From NCBI GenBank assembly GCA_036346225.1, contig JARFIW010001215.1, forward strand, positions 6,462,501 to 6,526,500: 64,000 nt of DNA, written 5' to 3'. Of this stretch, positions 1-10,260 are shown piece after piece (the stretch's first letter is position 1; every line of letters begins with the position of its first letter). This stretch comes from Platerodrilus igneus (taxonomy: Eukaryota > Arthropoda > Insecta > Coleoptera > Lycidae). The notes below the pieces were generated by a model. The model did not search any database. It saw nothing but the letters and a program-made list of their open reading frames with translations, and had not been told where the DNA came from. The position numbers were made by a program, and so were the translations under genes.

Positions 1-725
1 TTGTATATTACATGCTGTCATTAGTAAACGTAACACACAGTCAAGCCCATATTTATATATTTTAAAATAACACCTTAGGAACTAAAGTTAGAACTGACAG
101 TTGATAGTTAAGAAATGTTAACCTTCAAAAGGGCAATTACCCAAAACTGTAGAAGGTTGCTATTCATGAACATTTTGTTTTTGCCAAACATTTCGAAATT
201 TACAACTGATATTTTTTTCATGGTTTATTGAACTAGATATATCATCTAGCTTATTTGAAATAACAAGTAGTACAATTTAAATCCTTTTAAGGAAATACAG
301 CGTGCAGAATGTTTTTCAATGTGTGGTTATGCGTCATAAGTTCTCTCCTATACCTCAAGATAAGATACCACTGCTTTATCTGTGTTATCACCTTTCTCGT
401 AGCTTAAGTGGGATTAATGTTATAGTATTTGGAATTATTTACACAGTTTATTTTTTTGTATTTTGTTGCTTTTTTGGTATAATGCTCTTGATTTTCTTTG
501 GTTTATTGAATTTAACCGAGTAAAAGGTCAGCTTTTGCATAGACTGACAAAGAATTTTGTCATAGATTATCGTATAACTGTGACTTATACAGTAATAAAT
601 TTATGCTGGCGAGCAGATTTGAAAAACTATTGCAACATTCGCATAGTTTCTAGCTAATAGTTTAATATCAATATTTCGTTGAATTGCTTGAAAGATATTT
701 AATAGAAAATCATTTTAAAAAGTTA
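1..725. other. No recognised gene; AT-rich DNA
   Basis: AT-rich sequence with only short chance reading frames (for example 302-523 and 463-657, rich in Phe, Ile and Leu codons as expected from T-rich DNA). No domain, splice pattern or repeat was recognised. Confidence 0.5.
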
Positions 726-1410
726 GCCAAGAGTGAGTCGAGCTCGCTCTATTAGGATTCTGTACCAATATTACAGTGAGCAATCAATGAACCAAATTAA
801 GCTGTTTTTATTTTTTATGTATATTTAAATCTTATCCAAATTTGATTGTGATAACTGAAAAATGAATATATTGTCCCAAATTGTACTGGTAAATTATTAG
901 TAAATACGTTGTCTATTACTGTGTTTAAAAAATTTTTCCCAGCAACTATTACACTGTCAAAAAATCGTGCAGTTTTCCGATAATCTATGACTCAAAGCTA
1001 CTATCCTTATTAAAATCAAAATTTTAGCTTTGGAAATGTAGGAGAACAGGTGGAACGGTCATTTTTGGAACATTTTGAGCAATATCATGAAGACTACTGA
1101 ACCAAAAATTATAAAAAAAATATTTTTAGAAACCTTTTAGAATCCTCTTTCAAGTAATACCTCACACAATATATTTAAAATTTTTTTTTTTTTTGACTGA
1201 ATTACTCACGCCATTTTAATCTAAAAAATTTCTTTTTTTATTTTCTGACTGTCGATATATGTGCACGCCATAAAGACCTAGCATTGTGCCAAATTTCAAA
1301 TTCCTACGTTACATAGTTTTCGAGAAAAACCTTTGACAGACAGATGGACACACATGAGAGTGATCTTATATAGGTTCCGTTATGCCTTACAAGGTACGGA
1401 ACCCTAAAAA
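726..1410. repeat. Degenerate interspersed repeat with GGTTCCG/CGGAACC ends
   Basis: The left end reads GCCAAGAGTGAGTCGAGCTC followed by ATTAGGATTCTGTACC. The right end reads ATAGGTTCCGTTATGCC and then TACGGAACCCTAAAAA, with a GACAGACAGATGGACACACA tract just before it. This layout (a 'gagtcgaactcgc' opening, a poorly conserved AT-rich middle, a 'gacagacagacgga' tract and a 'tacggaaccctaaaaa' end) matches a repeat I know to be common in Lepidoptera and other arthropods. I do not know its formal classification. This copy is strongly diverged and has no coding capacity. Confidence 0.6.
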
Positions 1411-1611
1411 TTTCAAAACCCCCTTTGACCAACTTTACAAGCTGTCAATTAATAAACCTAGGAGTTGTTGAAATATCCCTTTATTAATATTATTCTTATC
1501 CCAAGTTTTAATTTTTATGCATAAATATACATTTATACTTATAACATACAAAAGCACACCATATACCATTACAGAAGAAGTTAAGCGTCATACTCCAATC
1601 TGATATTATAT

Positions 1612-2285
1612 ATCATCATCATTAGGTCTTCAGTCCTGGAACTGTTAGACGTGTACCTTCATTGTTTTCTATCCGAACTAACCTACACATTTCTCTAGAA
1701 TTTGCAGTCTGCATCTATCACTATCTGAGTCTGATCTTGGTCTACCTCTACTTCTTTTTTCCTATCTCTGCTTGTAATATATCCTCTACTATTCCCCAAA
1801 AATCCCTTAGAACGTATCCTACCCTTCTATTTCCCCAACTTTTTTTCCCACAAATATCTTTCTTCCTCTACTATTTCTATAACCTATTTGTTATTAACCT
1901 TGTCTGTCCATGCTATCATCCATATACACCTGAAGCACAACATTGCATAAGGCTTCTATCTCTTTCTGTCTGCTTTTCCTACTGCCCCTATTTCGTAGAC
2001 GTACTGTGCTGTGCTCCACACATATGCTTTGAACAATTTTCTTCTTGTCTGTGTTTGTTGTCTTTGAGCATATTCGCTGTTCTTTCTTGTTAGATGTAGT
2101 TCGGTCACCTTCTATTGTTTTGCAGCCTGTGGCTGCCAAGTTCCCCCAGCTCTTGAATTTTTATCGAATTAATAGTTTTTCTAATATATCATTTCGCACA
2201 ATCAACATTAGTTGAAAATATTTTACAACCCACACCTGTAGTTGTTTATAATAATCATCAGATTTAAGTGCACTTATTTTTTCTT
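1612..2285 (-). mobile_element. RTE-type LINE 3'-end fragment plus upstream spacer, reverse orientation
   Basis: Read on the minus strand, this ends in CAGGACTGAAGACCTAATG followed by ATGATGAT, the 3' terminus seen on all RTE copies here. The body matches the C-terminal coding part of the full copy at 2718-5966, including the RGRPR-encoding stretch, with many indels. Upstream on the minus strand (about 2105-2285) it is preceded by the recurrent spacer ('ggcagccacaggctgc') that also links RTE ends at 6.0-6.7 kb and 24.6-24.8 kb. It is 5'-truncated and non-functional. Confidence 0.8.
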
Positions 2286-2717
2286 TATTAGATTTTCCGC
2301 CTTGAAACTAGTTGGATGCGTACCTCCACTTATTTATGTTCTGAGCTAGCCTACACATTTCCCTGAAATTCCCACAACAGCCTATATACAGCTTGGTGCT
2401 CCTTCTATTGTATTCTAATTATATGCCCTATTTCACCAAGATTCAGTGGTATGTGAAGAGGCGCCCAAGGTCCCGGGTTCGAATCTCGGCACCGTCCACT
2501 TGAAAAATGTTAGGCAAGCAATTCAAAATTTTTCAGGTAAAAAAAACTCGCTTCCTGGCCAATGTAGTACCTTCGGGTGGGGCATTAGAAAATATGTAGG
2601 TATGTAAAGAGGGTTAAGCAGCCTGTGGCTGGCAAGGATCCCCCAACACTTAGACATTTGCCGAATTAATAGTTTTCCAATAAATCCTTTCGTACAATTA
2701 ATATTAGTTTAGAATAT
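2286..2717 (-). mobile_element. Second minus-strand RTE 3' end and spacer, interrupted by a SINE
   Basis: A short RTE 3' segment (2286-2390, the reverse complement of the 'ggaggtacgcatccaaccag' region) lies directly upstream of the previous unit in head-to-tail order. It is followed by a spacer at 2400-2461 and 2599-2717. The spacer is interrupted at 2462-2598 by a SINE. The right edge abuts the start of the plus-strand full-length RTE. Confidence 0.7.
2462..2598 (+). mobile_element. tRNA-derived SINE (internally deleted copy) with 14-bp target duplication
   Basis: The pol III B-box-like motif GGGTTCGAATCTC is at about 2475. The 3' part reads TCCTGGCCAATGTAGTACC then TTCGGGTGGGGCATTAGAAA. 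It is flanked by GGTATGTGAAGAGG (2448-2461) and GGTATGTAAAGAGG (2599-2612), a 14-bp target duplication with one mismatch. The other family members are at 50281-50522 and 25101-25145. Relative to the 50-kb copy it lacks about 100 bp in the middle. No A box is visible in it. It is inserted in the RTE spacer, so it is younger than that fragment. Confidence 0.85.
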
Positions 2718-5700
2718 TGCCATTTCGAATGGACCTGCACCTTGCTGAAGTTCTAGATTACTAGAACAGGTGAAATGGCTTGCGTGTTCTAATGAGCTAA
2801 AGAGCCAAACTACAGGTCCAACCAAAGTAGTAGGGTCGTTAGTGAGGAACCAGACTAAGACAGGTCCCCGAAAGAGGGCAGCGGCTCTTTAGGTACTTAG
2901 ATTGGCAGAGACCATAGGGGTCGGTATGGCAGTCTAAGACACACTACCGCGATGTGGAAGGCAACGGGAAACCACCACATTACCTCCCAAATACACACCG
3001 TACCTAAATTATAATAAAATGATGGCATTCTCTGAGGTAAAAGATTCCGGAGTTAAAATAGTCCCCCATTCAGATCTCCGGGAGGTGACTACTTCGGAGG
3101 ATGCGATCGGAAAGTTAAGAATAAGAGTCGGGAACATTTTGCGAGTCGGAGCGTGGAATGTTAGAACTATGAAGCAAGTGGGTAAGCTAGAGAACCTAAA
3201 AATCGAAATGAATAGGTTATCATTAAACATAGTAGGGATCAGCGAAGTTCGGTGGCCAGAGGCGGGGGATTTTTGGAGTGGAGACTTCAAGGTAATTCAT
3301 ACAGGAGCCGAGGAAGGAAATTTGGGTGTGGGGATAGTTATGCGGAAAAAGATAGGATACTGTGTAGAACTCATGGTTAGATTAGAATCTAAACCGGTAA
3401 ACACAGTAATAATACAAGTCTACATGCACACCTCTAGCTACAGTGACGAAGAGGTAGAAGCAATCTACAAAGATATCGAAGACATATTAAGACACGTAAA
3501 AGGACATGAAAATTTAATAATTACGGGGGATTTTAATGCAGTGGTAGGTGAGGGTAGGGAAGGAGCGATAGTAGGTTTATTTGGTTTAGGCACTAGAAAC
3601 GACAGAGGAAATAGGCTGGTAGAATTTTGCGACAAGAACAATTTAATCATTACAAACACATTATTTCAACATCATGCTAGAAGACGATATACGTGGAAGA
3701 TGCCAGGAGATATAGGAAGATATCAAATAGATTACATTCTTGTTAGACAACGGTTTAGAAATCAAGTAAAAGACTGTAGAAGCTACCCAGAAGCAGATAT
3801 AGACACTGACCACAACATCGTAATTATGAAGGCCGCACTTAAATTTAAAAATTTGAAAAAAAGAAATGGAAAAAGGCACTTGGACCTACAGAAACTAAAA
3901 GAGAAAGATATTCAAGAAGGATTCGAAAAAAGGTCAAATGAATTGCTCAAAGATATCGGGAAAATATCTGATACTAAGGAAGTAGAAACAGAATGGAATA
4001 ACATTAAATCCAGCCTCGACATGGCGGCCAGAGATATTCTGGGATATACACAAAAAGTAAATAAGAAACCATGGATAACAAAGGATATCCTGAATTTAAT
4101 AGAAGAAAGACGAAAATACAAAAATAAATCAGACGAAACAGAAAAACAGAGATACAAAGCCATAAAATGGGAAATTATTCGAAAATGCAGGAAAGCTAAA
4201 GAACAATGGATTGATGAAAAGTGCAAAGAGGTACAAACTAAGATGGAAGTAGGAAAGACAGATGAAGCATACAAACTAATTAGAATCAATTTTAGGGATA
4301 TAGAACCGTATAGCAAAAATATAAGGGATGCGGGAGGAAATGTCATTATAGAAAATGTAGAGAAAGTGGGTAGATGGCAAGAATATATAGGGAATTTATA
4401 TGCAGGAGAAGAACTAACTGCATTAGAAAAGGAATCAGACATTGAAAATGATGACTTGGGATATCCTATACTTAGAGATGAATTTGAAATGGCATTAAAG
4501 GGTCTGAAAAATGGTAAGGCGCCGGGTACAGATAAGGTGCAAGCGGACGCTCTAAAAGCCGCTGGTCAAGCAGTAACAGAACGTCTCTTCCAACTTGTAA
4601 GCTATATGTATGAGACAGGCGAGATACCCAAAGATTTCAAACATAACATCATAGTAACTATACCAAAAAAGAAAGGCGCAGATAGATGTGAAAATTTTCG
4701 AACAATAAGCTTGACAGCACACGTATCAAAAATATTAACTAGAATTGTACAAAGACGAATGGAAAAACGGGCTGAAGAAATACTAGGAGAAGACCAATTT
4801 GGGTTTAGGCGAAACAGGGGAACACGGGAGGCTATCTTAGCTCTGAGGGTGATAATGGAGAAAACAATAGAAAAAGGGGAAAGCGTGTATATAGGGTGTG
4901 TAGATCTGGAAAAGGCATTTGACAATGTAAAATGGAAAAAATGTTCGAAATACTCAAAAAGATTGGAATGAGTTATAGGGATAGACGGATAGTACATAGC
5001 TTATACAAAGAGCAAACAGGAGTAATAGAATTAGAGCAGGAACGTAGAGAAGTAAACATCAGGAAAGGGTAAGACAGGGATGTTCCCTATCCCCACTAAT
5101 TTTAACTTGTACATTGAGCAGGCAATGAATACTGTCAAATGCAGGAAGACATTTGGAATTACTCTGCAGGGACAAAAAATAGATATGCTTAGATTTGCAG
5201 ATGATATAGCGGTATTAGCATCTAGCAAGGAAGAGTTAGAAGCTGCTCTCAATGAAATGGAAACGGTTCTAACAGAGAGATACGGTATGAAAATTAACAA
5301 AAGTAAAACTAAAGTACTAGTATGCAAAGGAGGGAAAAATAAATCAAAAACAAGAATACAAATATGTAACACGAACTTACAAGAGGTTAAGGATTTCTGC
5401 TACCTAGGAAGCCAAATAACGCAAGATGGGAAAAGCACAAAAGATATAAAACAAAGATTAGCACAAGGTCGTGCTACATTTAACAAGAAAAAGCAACTAC
5501 TGTGCTCAAAGACCACAAACATAGAAACAAGGAAAAGATTGCTCAAAACATATGTGTGGAACACAGCACTGTATGGCTGTGAAGCCTGGACAGTGGGACA
5601 AGAAAAAGGTAGAAGCCTTTGAAATGTGGTGCTACAGACGTATGATGAAGATATCATGGACAGACAAAGTTAAGAATGAAGAGGTACTAAAAATGGTAGG

Positions 5701-5966
5701 GGAAGAAAGAAATATGTGGAAAACGGTAAAAAATAGGAGAGATAGGATGATAGGCCACATACTACGGCATGAAGGAATAGTACGGAATATACTAGAAGCA
5801 GAGATAGGAAAAAAGAGAAGAAGAGGTAGACCTAGGTTAGACTACTGCACACAGATACTGAAAGATGTAGGCTGTAGGAGTTTCAGGGAAATGTGTAGGC
5901 TAGCTCAGAAGAGAAATCAATGGAGGTACGCATCCAACCAGTCCCAAGATGGATAAATTAATGACG
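2718..5966 (+). mobile_element. Nearly full-length RTE-type LINE
   Basis: Length is about 3.2 kb, typical of the RTE clade. The 5' UTR (2718-3018) is shared with the minus-strand copy ending at 12741, which fixes the 5' boundary. One ORF encodes an AP-type endonuclease then a reverse transcriptase, and the copy ends just after the ORF. Other copies in the window show the 3' end as GAAGACCTAATGATGATGA, a short simple-repeat tail as is usual for RTE elements. The endonuclease resembles the RTE-derived domain of 'craniofacial development protein 2'-like proteins. The assignment to RTE rests on that resemblance, the compact size and the microsatellite tail. Confidence 0.85.
3019..5956 (+). pseudogene. 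RTE ORF: AP endonuclease plus reverse transcriptase, frameshifted
   Basis: The protein nicks target DNA and primes reverse transcription. Frame 1 (3019-4971, 650 residues) begins MMAFSEVKDSG. The endonuclease spans roughly residues 42-275, with the motifs GAWNVRT (about 44-50), ISEVRWP, ITGDFNAVVG (about residue 170) and DTDHN (about 263). The reverse transcriptase starts near residue 490 (KNGKAPGTDK), followed by FGFRRNRGT and CVDLEKAFDNVKW. Reading then shifts at about 4936 in an A run, at about 5069 in a G run and near 5093. It continues in 5080-5622 with the catalytic FADDIAVLA, then shifts again near 5600 into 5552-5956, which carries the C-terminal tail WCYRRMMKISWTDKV and GKKRRRGRPR. 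Nearly all lesions are 1-bp changes in short homopolymers, so this is either a fairly young dead copy or one affected by sequencing error. The ATG at 3019 is chosen because the same start is conserved in the 12.4-kb copy. Confidence 0.85.
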
Positions 5967-7212
5967 AAGAAAGTAGCTACACTTTAACATGATATTTATT
6001 ATAAGCAACTACAAGCATTGGAGGGACAATATTCTCGAATAATGGTAATTGCGTGAAAGCATTTACTGTAAAACTATTATTTCGGCAAATGTCTAAGTGT
6101 TGGGGGATCTTGGCAGCCAGGTTGCTTAACCCCCTTCAATAAATCTCAGTGAAAAAGGACATAATATTAGAAAACAATAGAAGAAACATGATATTTATTA
6201 TAAGCAACTACAAGCATTGGATGGGCAATATTCTCGAATTATGGTAATTGCGTGAAAGCATTTACTGGAAAACTATTATTTCGGCAAATGTCTAAGTGTT
6301 GGGGGATCTTGGCAGCCACAGGTTGCTTAACCCCCTTCAATAAATCTCTGTGAAATAGGACATAATATTAAAAAACAATAAAAGGGGAACCGAGCTGTAT
6401 TACTGTGTGAGAATTTCAGGGAACCATGTAGGTTAGTTTAGAAAAGAAATAAGTGCAAGTACATGTCCAACCAGTTTTGAGACGGGAAACCCAATGACGA
6501 AAAAATAAGCGCAGACAAATCTGATGATTATTATAGACAACTAGTTGTTTGTTGTGAAATATCTGCAACTAATGTTGACTGTACGAAAAGACATATTGGA
6601 AAAAATATTAAATCAGTAAATGTTCAAGTGCTGGGGGAACTTGGCAGTCACAGGCTGCTTACCCCCCTTCGCAACCACTGAATGTCGGAGAAATAGGGTA
6701 TATAATTGTAAAACAATAGAAGGTGATCGAACTGCATCTAACAAGAAAGAACGGCACCTATGATGAAAGACAACAAACATAGAACAAAAAGTTGTTGAAA
6801 GCGTATGTGTGGAGCACAGCACAGACCATATGCCTACGAAATACGAGCAGTCTGAAAAGCAGACTGAAGAACAGTAGCGGCCTTTGAAATGCCGTGCTTC
6901 AGATGTTCGAGGATGGACAGACAAAGTTAATAACAAATAGGTTATAGAAACAGTAAGGGAACAAGGATATCTTTGGGAAAAAATATGAGAAGTAGAAGGG
7001 CATAATACGTTCTAAGGCATTTTTGGGGAATAGTATGTGATATATGACAAGCAGAGATAGGAAAAAAGAGGCGGATGTTAGACCTAGATCAGATAGTGAT
7101 AGATGCAGACTGTGCAAATTTCGGGGAAATCTGTAGGTTAGTTCAGAATAGGAAACAATGATGGTACGCGTCTAACCAGTTTCAGGACTGAAGACCCAAT
7201 GATGATGATGAG
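5967..7212 (+). mobile_element. Head-to-tail array of RTE 3' ends joined by a conserved spacer
   Basis: After the full-length RTE come two spacer copies (5986-6384, a 199-bp tandem duplication) and a short RTE 3' piece (about 6393-6500). A third spacer follows (about 6500-6720, with GGGGGAACTTGGCAGTCACA and CTGCTTACCCCCCTTC). Then comes a longer RTE 3' fragment (6720-7212) ending CAGGACTGAAGACCCAATGA and (TGA)n. All parts have the same orientation as the 3.2-kb copy. The same spacer-to-RTE order recurs at 1612-2717 and 24575-24985. Coding capacity is lost. Confidence 0.75.
5986..6384 (+). repeat. 199-bp tandem duplication of the RTE spacer
   Basis: The unit starting AACATGATATTTATTATAAG at 5986 is repeated at 6185 with only a handful of differences. 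Each unit carries CTAAGTGTTGGGGGATCTTG, then GGCAGCC and GCTTAACCCCCTTCAATAAA. Confidence 0.9.
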
Positions 7213-7231
7213 AATACTGCAAGACCAATAC

Positions 7232-8510
7232 CTGTTTAAGTACATGTATTTTTTTCGTCATTAGTTTTTTATTTTGGGACTGGTTGGATGCGTACCTCCA
7301 TCGATTTCTATTCTGAGCTAGCCTACAAATTTCCCTGAAATTCCCACATCCTACATCTTTCACTATCTGTGTGCAATAGTCTAACCTAGGTCTACCTCTA
7401 CCTTTGTTTTTTCCTATCTCAGTTTCTAATCTCGTCTATCTCATACATATAGCTTACAAGTTGGAAGAGACGTTATGTTACTGCTCTTCCAGCGGTTTTT
7501 AGAGTTTCTGCTTGCACCTTATCTATAACCGGCGCCTTACTATTTTTTAGACCCTTTAACGCTAATTCAAACTCATCTATCAGTATAGGATATCCCAAGT
7601 CATCATTTTCAGTGTCTGATTCGTGTTCTTATGCTGTTAGTTTCCCTCCTGCATATAAATTCCCTATATATTCTTGCCATCTAATCACTTTCTCTACATT
7701 TTCTATAATGATGTTTCCTCTCGCGTCCTTTATATTTTTGCTATATGGTTTTATATCCCTAAAATTCATTCTAATTAATTTGTATGCTTCGGCTGTCTTT
7801 CCTATTTCTATCTTAGTTTCTACCTTTTTGCATTTTTTATCAATCCATTGTTCTTTAGCTTTCCTGCATTTGCGAATAATTACCCATTTTATGGCTTTAT
7901 GTCTCGGTTTTCCCATTTTATCTGATCTGTTTTTGCACTTTCGTCTTTCTTCTATTAAATTCAGGATATCTTTTGGTATCTATGGTTTCCTATTTTCTTT
8001 TTCTGTATATCCTAGAATATTTCTGACTCTCATGTCTAAGCTGGATTTAATGTTATTCCATTCTGTTTCTACTTCCTTAGTATCAGAAAGTTTTCCGATG
8101 TCTTACAGCAATTCATTTGACTTTTTTTCAAATCTTTCATGGATATCTTTATCTTTTAGTTTCTCAAAGTCAACGTGCTTTTTTCATTCCTTTTTTCAAA
8201 TTTTTAAATTTAAGATCGGCCTTTATAATTACGAAGTTGTGGTCAGTGTCTATATCTGCTTCTGGGTAGCTTCTACAATCTTTTACTTTTTTTTCGATTT
8301 ATTTCTGTAAGAATGTACAAGACATTATGGAATATGTCATAACAGAATGCCGTTAAAATTATAAATATATATTGCTATGTATTTTTCTCCCCCCGTTCTT
8401 GCGTTATAAATTTGCTGTAGTACCCCCTTTCTTGTTGTAGTCGGATGTAATAAGCGTTCTACTGAACGCCATTACTCTGTGTTTCTCTCACTTTAATCTT
8501 TTACTTTTAT
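7232..8510 (-). mobile_element. RTE 3' half, reverse orientation, with internal deletion
   Basis: On the minus strand this runs from the middle of the ORF (matching about position 3765 of the full copy) to its 3' end. The span 7612-8310 on the opposite strand is only a shadow frame. A deletion of about 1.17 kb is visible near 7431, where sequence equivalent to about 4623 joins directly to about 5795 of the full copy. This removes the catalytic FADD region. A 205-bp insertion lies at 8292-8496. Together with 11684-12741 it appears to be one RTE copy split by a later insertion. Confidence 0.8.
8292..8496 (-). mobile_element. Short retrotransposed insert with 14-bp target duplication
   Basis: Flanked by AATCTTTTACTTTT at 8278-8291 and 8497-8510. 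Read on the minus strand it starts AAAGTGAGAGAAACACAGAG and ends GAAATAAATCGAAAA, that is, a short A-rich tail after an AATAAA-like motif. The long target duplication plus A tail is the signature of LINE-mediated insertion of a short RNA (a SINE or other transcript). No tRNA-type A/B box was recognised. Confidence 0.6.
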
Positions 8511-10260
8511 TATGCCACAGCCAGCCCTTTTAATCTATACAGATTGTACAACGTTACGATGATCAATTTTCATTTACCCCTTTGTTATTACCTGTTTGAA
8601 TTGATAAAACGAAGTCAATCAACATTCATATAATGAAAGGAAATAATATTTACACTTCACAATTTTCGTAATTCTTTAAATACACCCTTCAATCAATTAA
8701 TATAATATGGATTATTTATCCCAAAATTTATATACTTTTAATTTAATATAAAGTCACCAAAAACAACACCCTTTTACAAAAAAACCTAGAACGTTTGAAA
8801 CCTTTTTATGATTATTACGTAAGTTTTAACGTACTCAATGTCCTTGTTGACTCTTTACAAATTAGTGAGAAAATTAATATATTCAATGTTAATTTAAATT
8901 AAAAACATTCCTTAAAACTAGGTAGGTCTGACCTGATTTGTTTCGTGTTATGGATCAACGCCCCTCATTATCTTCAATCGAAACCAATGCTCTACTTTGT
9001 ACTCCTTATGTTGAACCAATAATTCAGTACTGTTACCCCTCGTTTCCAAAAATCACCTCATGCTTTATTCAATGTTTCTCTGTATATGCGTTAAATACCA
9101 TTTGGAATTTCACACCAGAATTAGAATTAAAATTAGAATTGTTTTCGACGCAGATTAGAAATAGAATTGTACCATAAGTATTTTCGACGCGGATTAGAAT
9201 TGAACCAGAAATAGTCCAGAAGCCTTATATCATTATAAATATTTAATTTAAATTAATTACCCAATTTCTACTCACGTTTTCTGAAAAAAACGGCAACAAC
9301 TCTTCATATATTCTTAACGTAATTGTTGGACAGCACTATTTTCACTATAACATAAATATTATTTATCTAGCGTGTAGATTTCTGATTAAAAGTGTTGTGG
9401 ATTCAACGTGCATCAAGTTGAGACTGAGCTGCCTTATCACCGGTGGGTGTTACATAGCTACCTTTGGATTGGGTTTCCAAGCAGTTTTACAGATTGTTGC
9501 AACCAACCAGATTTGTCTTTAATATTTCAAGCTGATTTCTTATGAAACTCCTTTGTATTTCCGTGTCATGCTGTTTATTTGAGATCTTTGATTGCCTTAT
9601 TATTTGTTATCGGGGCCGGACTTTTAACTTACGTCTGTTGTTTTGTATAGATAGAGCTTTTGGAGAATTGTACAAATTAAATGATGTAACATGAATGCTG
9701 TTTTCATATTTATTTAAACTGGTCGTTGAAAGTGTGTTTTCTTATCAAAGCGTTTATTGTTCCTTTTTTATCACAAGCGTAATTGTATGAGGATTTATTA
9801 GGTTTTCTCTTATCTTCTGCATCTCTATTTTATAAACTTGTTAAACACTCCTCAACGTAGTTTAATTACATGTAAGATTATTTCTCTGCTGAATACACAT
9901 TCTATTGTTGAAAGATATGCTTACTGGCATTGATTAAAGTCAATTATGGTTTATATACAGGGTGTTAAATGCTTGCTATTTACATAATGTACGAATAGCT
10001 TATTTTTCTGCTAAATAAATGCAGTTTTCTGATTCTTATTGCTATTTACAGTTACTGCTCGACCCTTACTACTCAATACACCCCTAAACAACCCCTCATC
10101 ACAGCTTTATATATAAAATAAAATGAATACATTGCACCAATACTTATAGATATGAACAATACATTTGAAAAGTATGAAGTTACATCAACAAACATATAAT
10201 TGATGCAAGTTGAGATTTATTGTGTCTTAAAAAACTCTTGGAGGTTGTAGTGGGCCTTGC
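8511..10260. other. Anonymous DNA within the insertion that splits the RTE copy
   Basis: AT-rich, without a recognised coding region. Near 9118-9205 the motif TTTTCGACGCRGATTAGAA occurs twice among GAATTAGAATTAAAATTAGA repeats. It may include the 3' UTR of the LINE at 10261-11640, but no tail was identified. Confidence 0.4.

Noticed and set aside
2462..2530. A tRNA gene at the GGGTTCGAATC motif
   Set aside because: No acceptor stem, anticodon arm or A box; the sequence recurs with target duplications and is a SINE.
3661..4997. Several 70-180 residue frames on the minus strand opposite the RTE ORF
   Set aside because: They lie antisense to conserved endonuclease/RT coding sequence and have the Ser/Phe/Leu-rich make-up expected of shadows.
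7612..8310. 232-residue plus-strand frame, the longest uninterrupted one in its region
   Set aside because: It is the antisense of the minus-strand RTE ORF fragment; the minus strand carries the recognisable RTE motifs.
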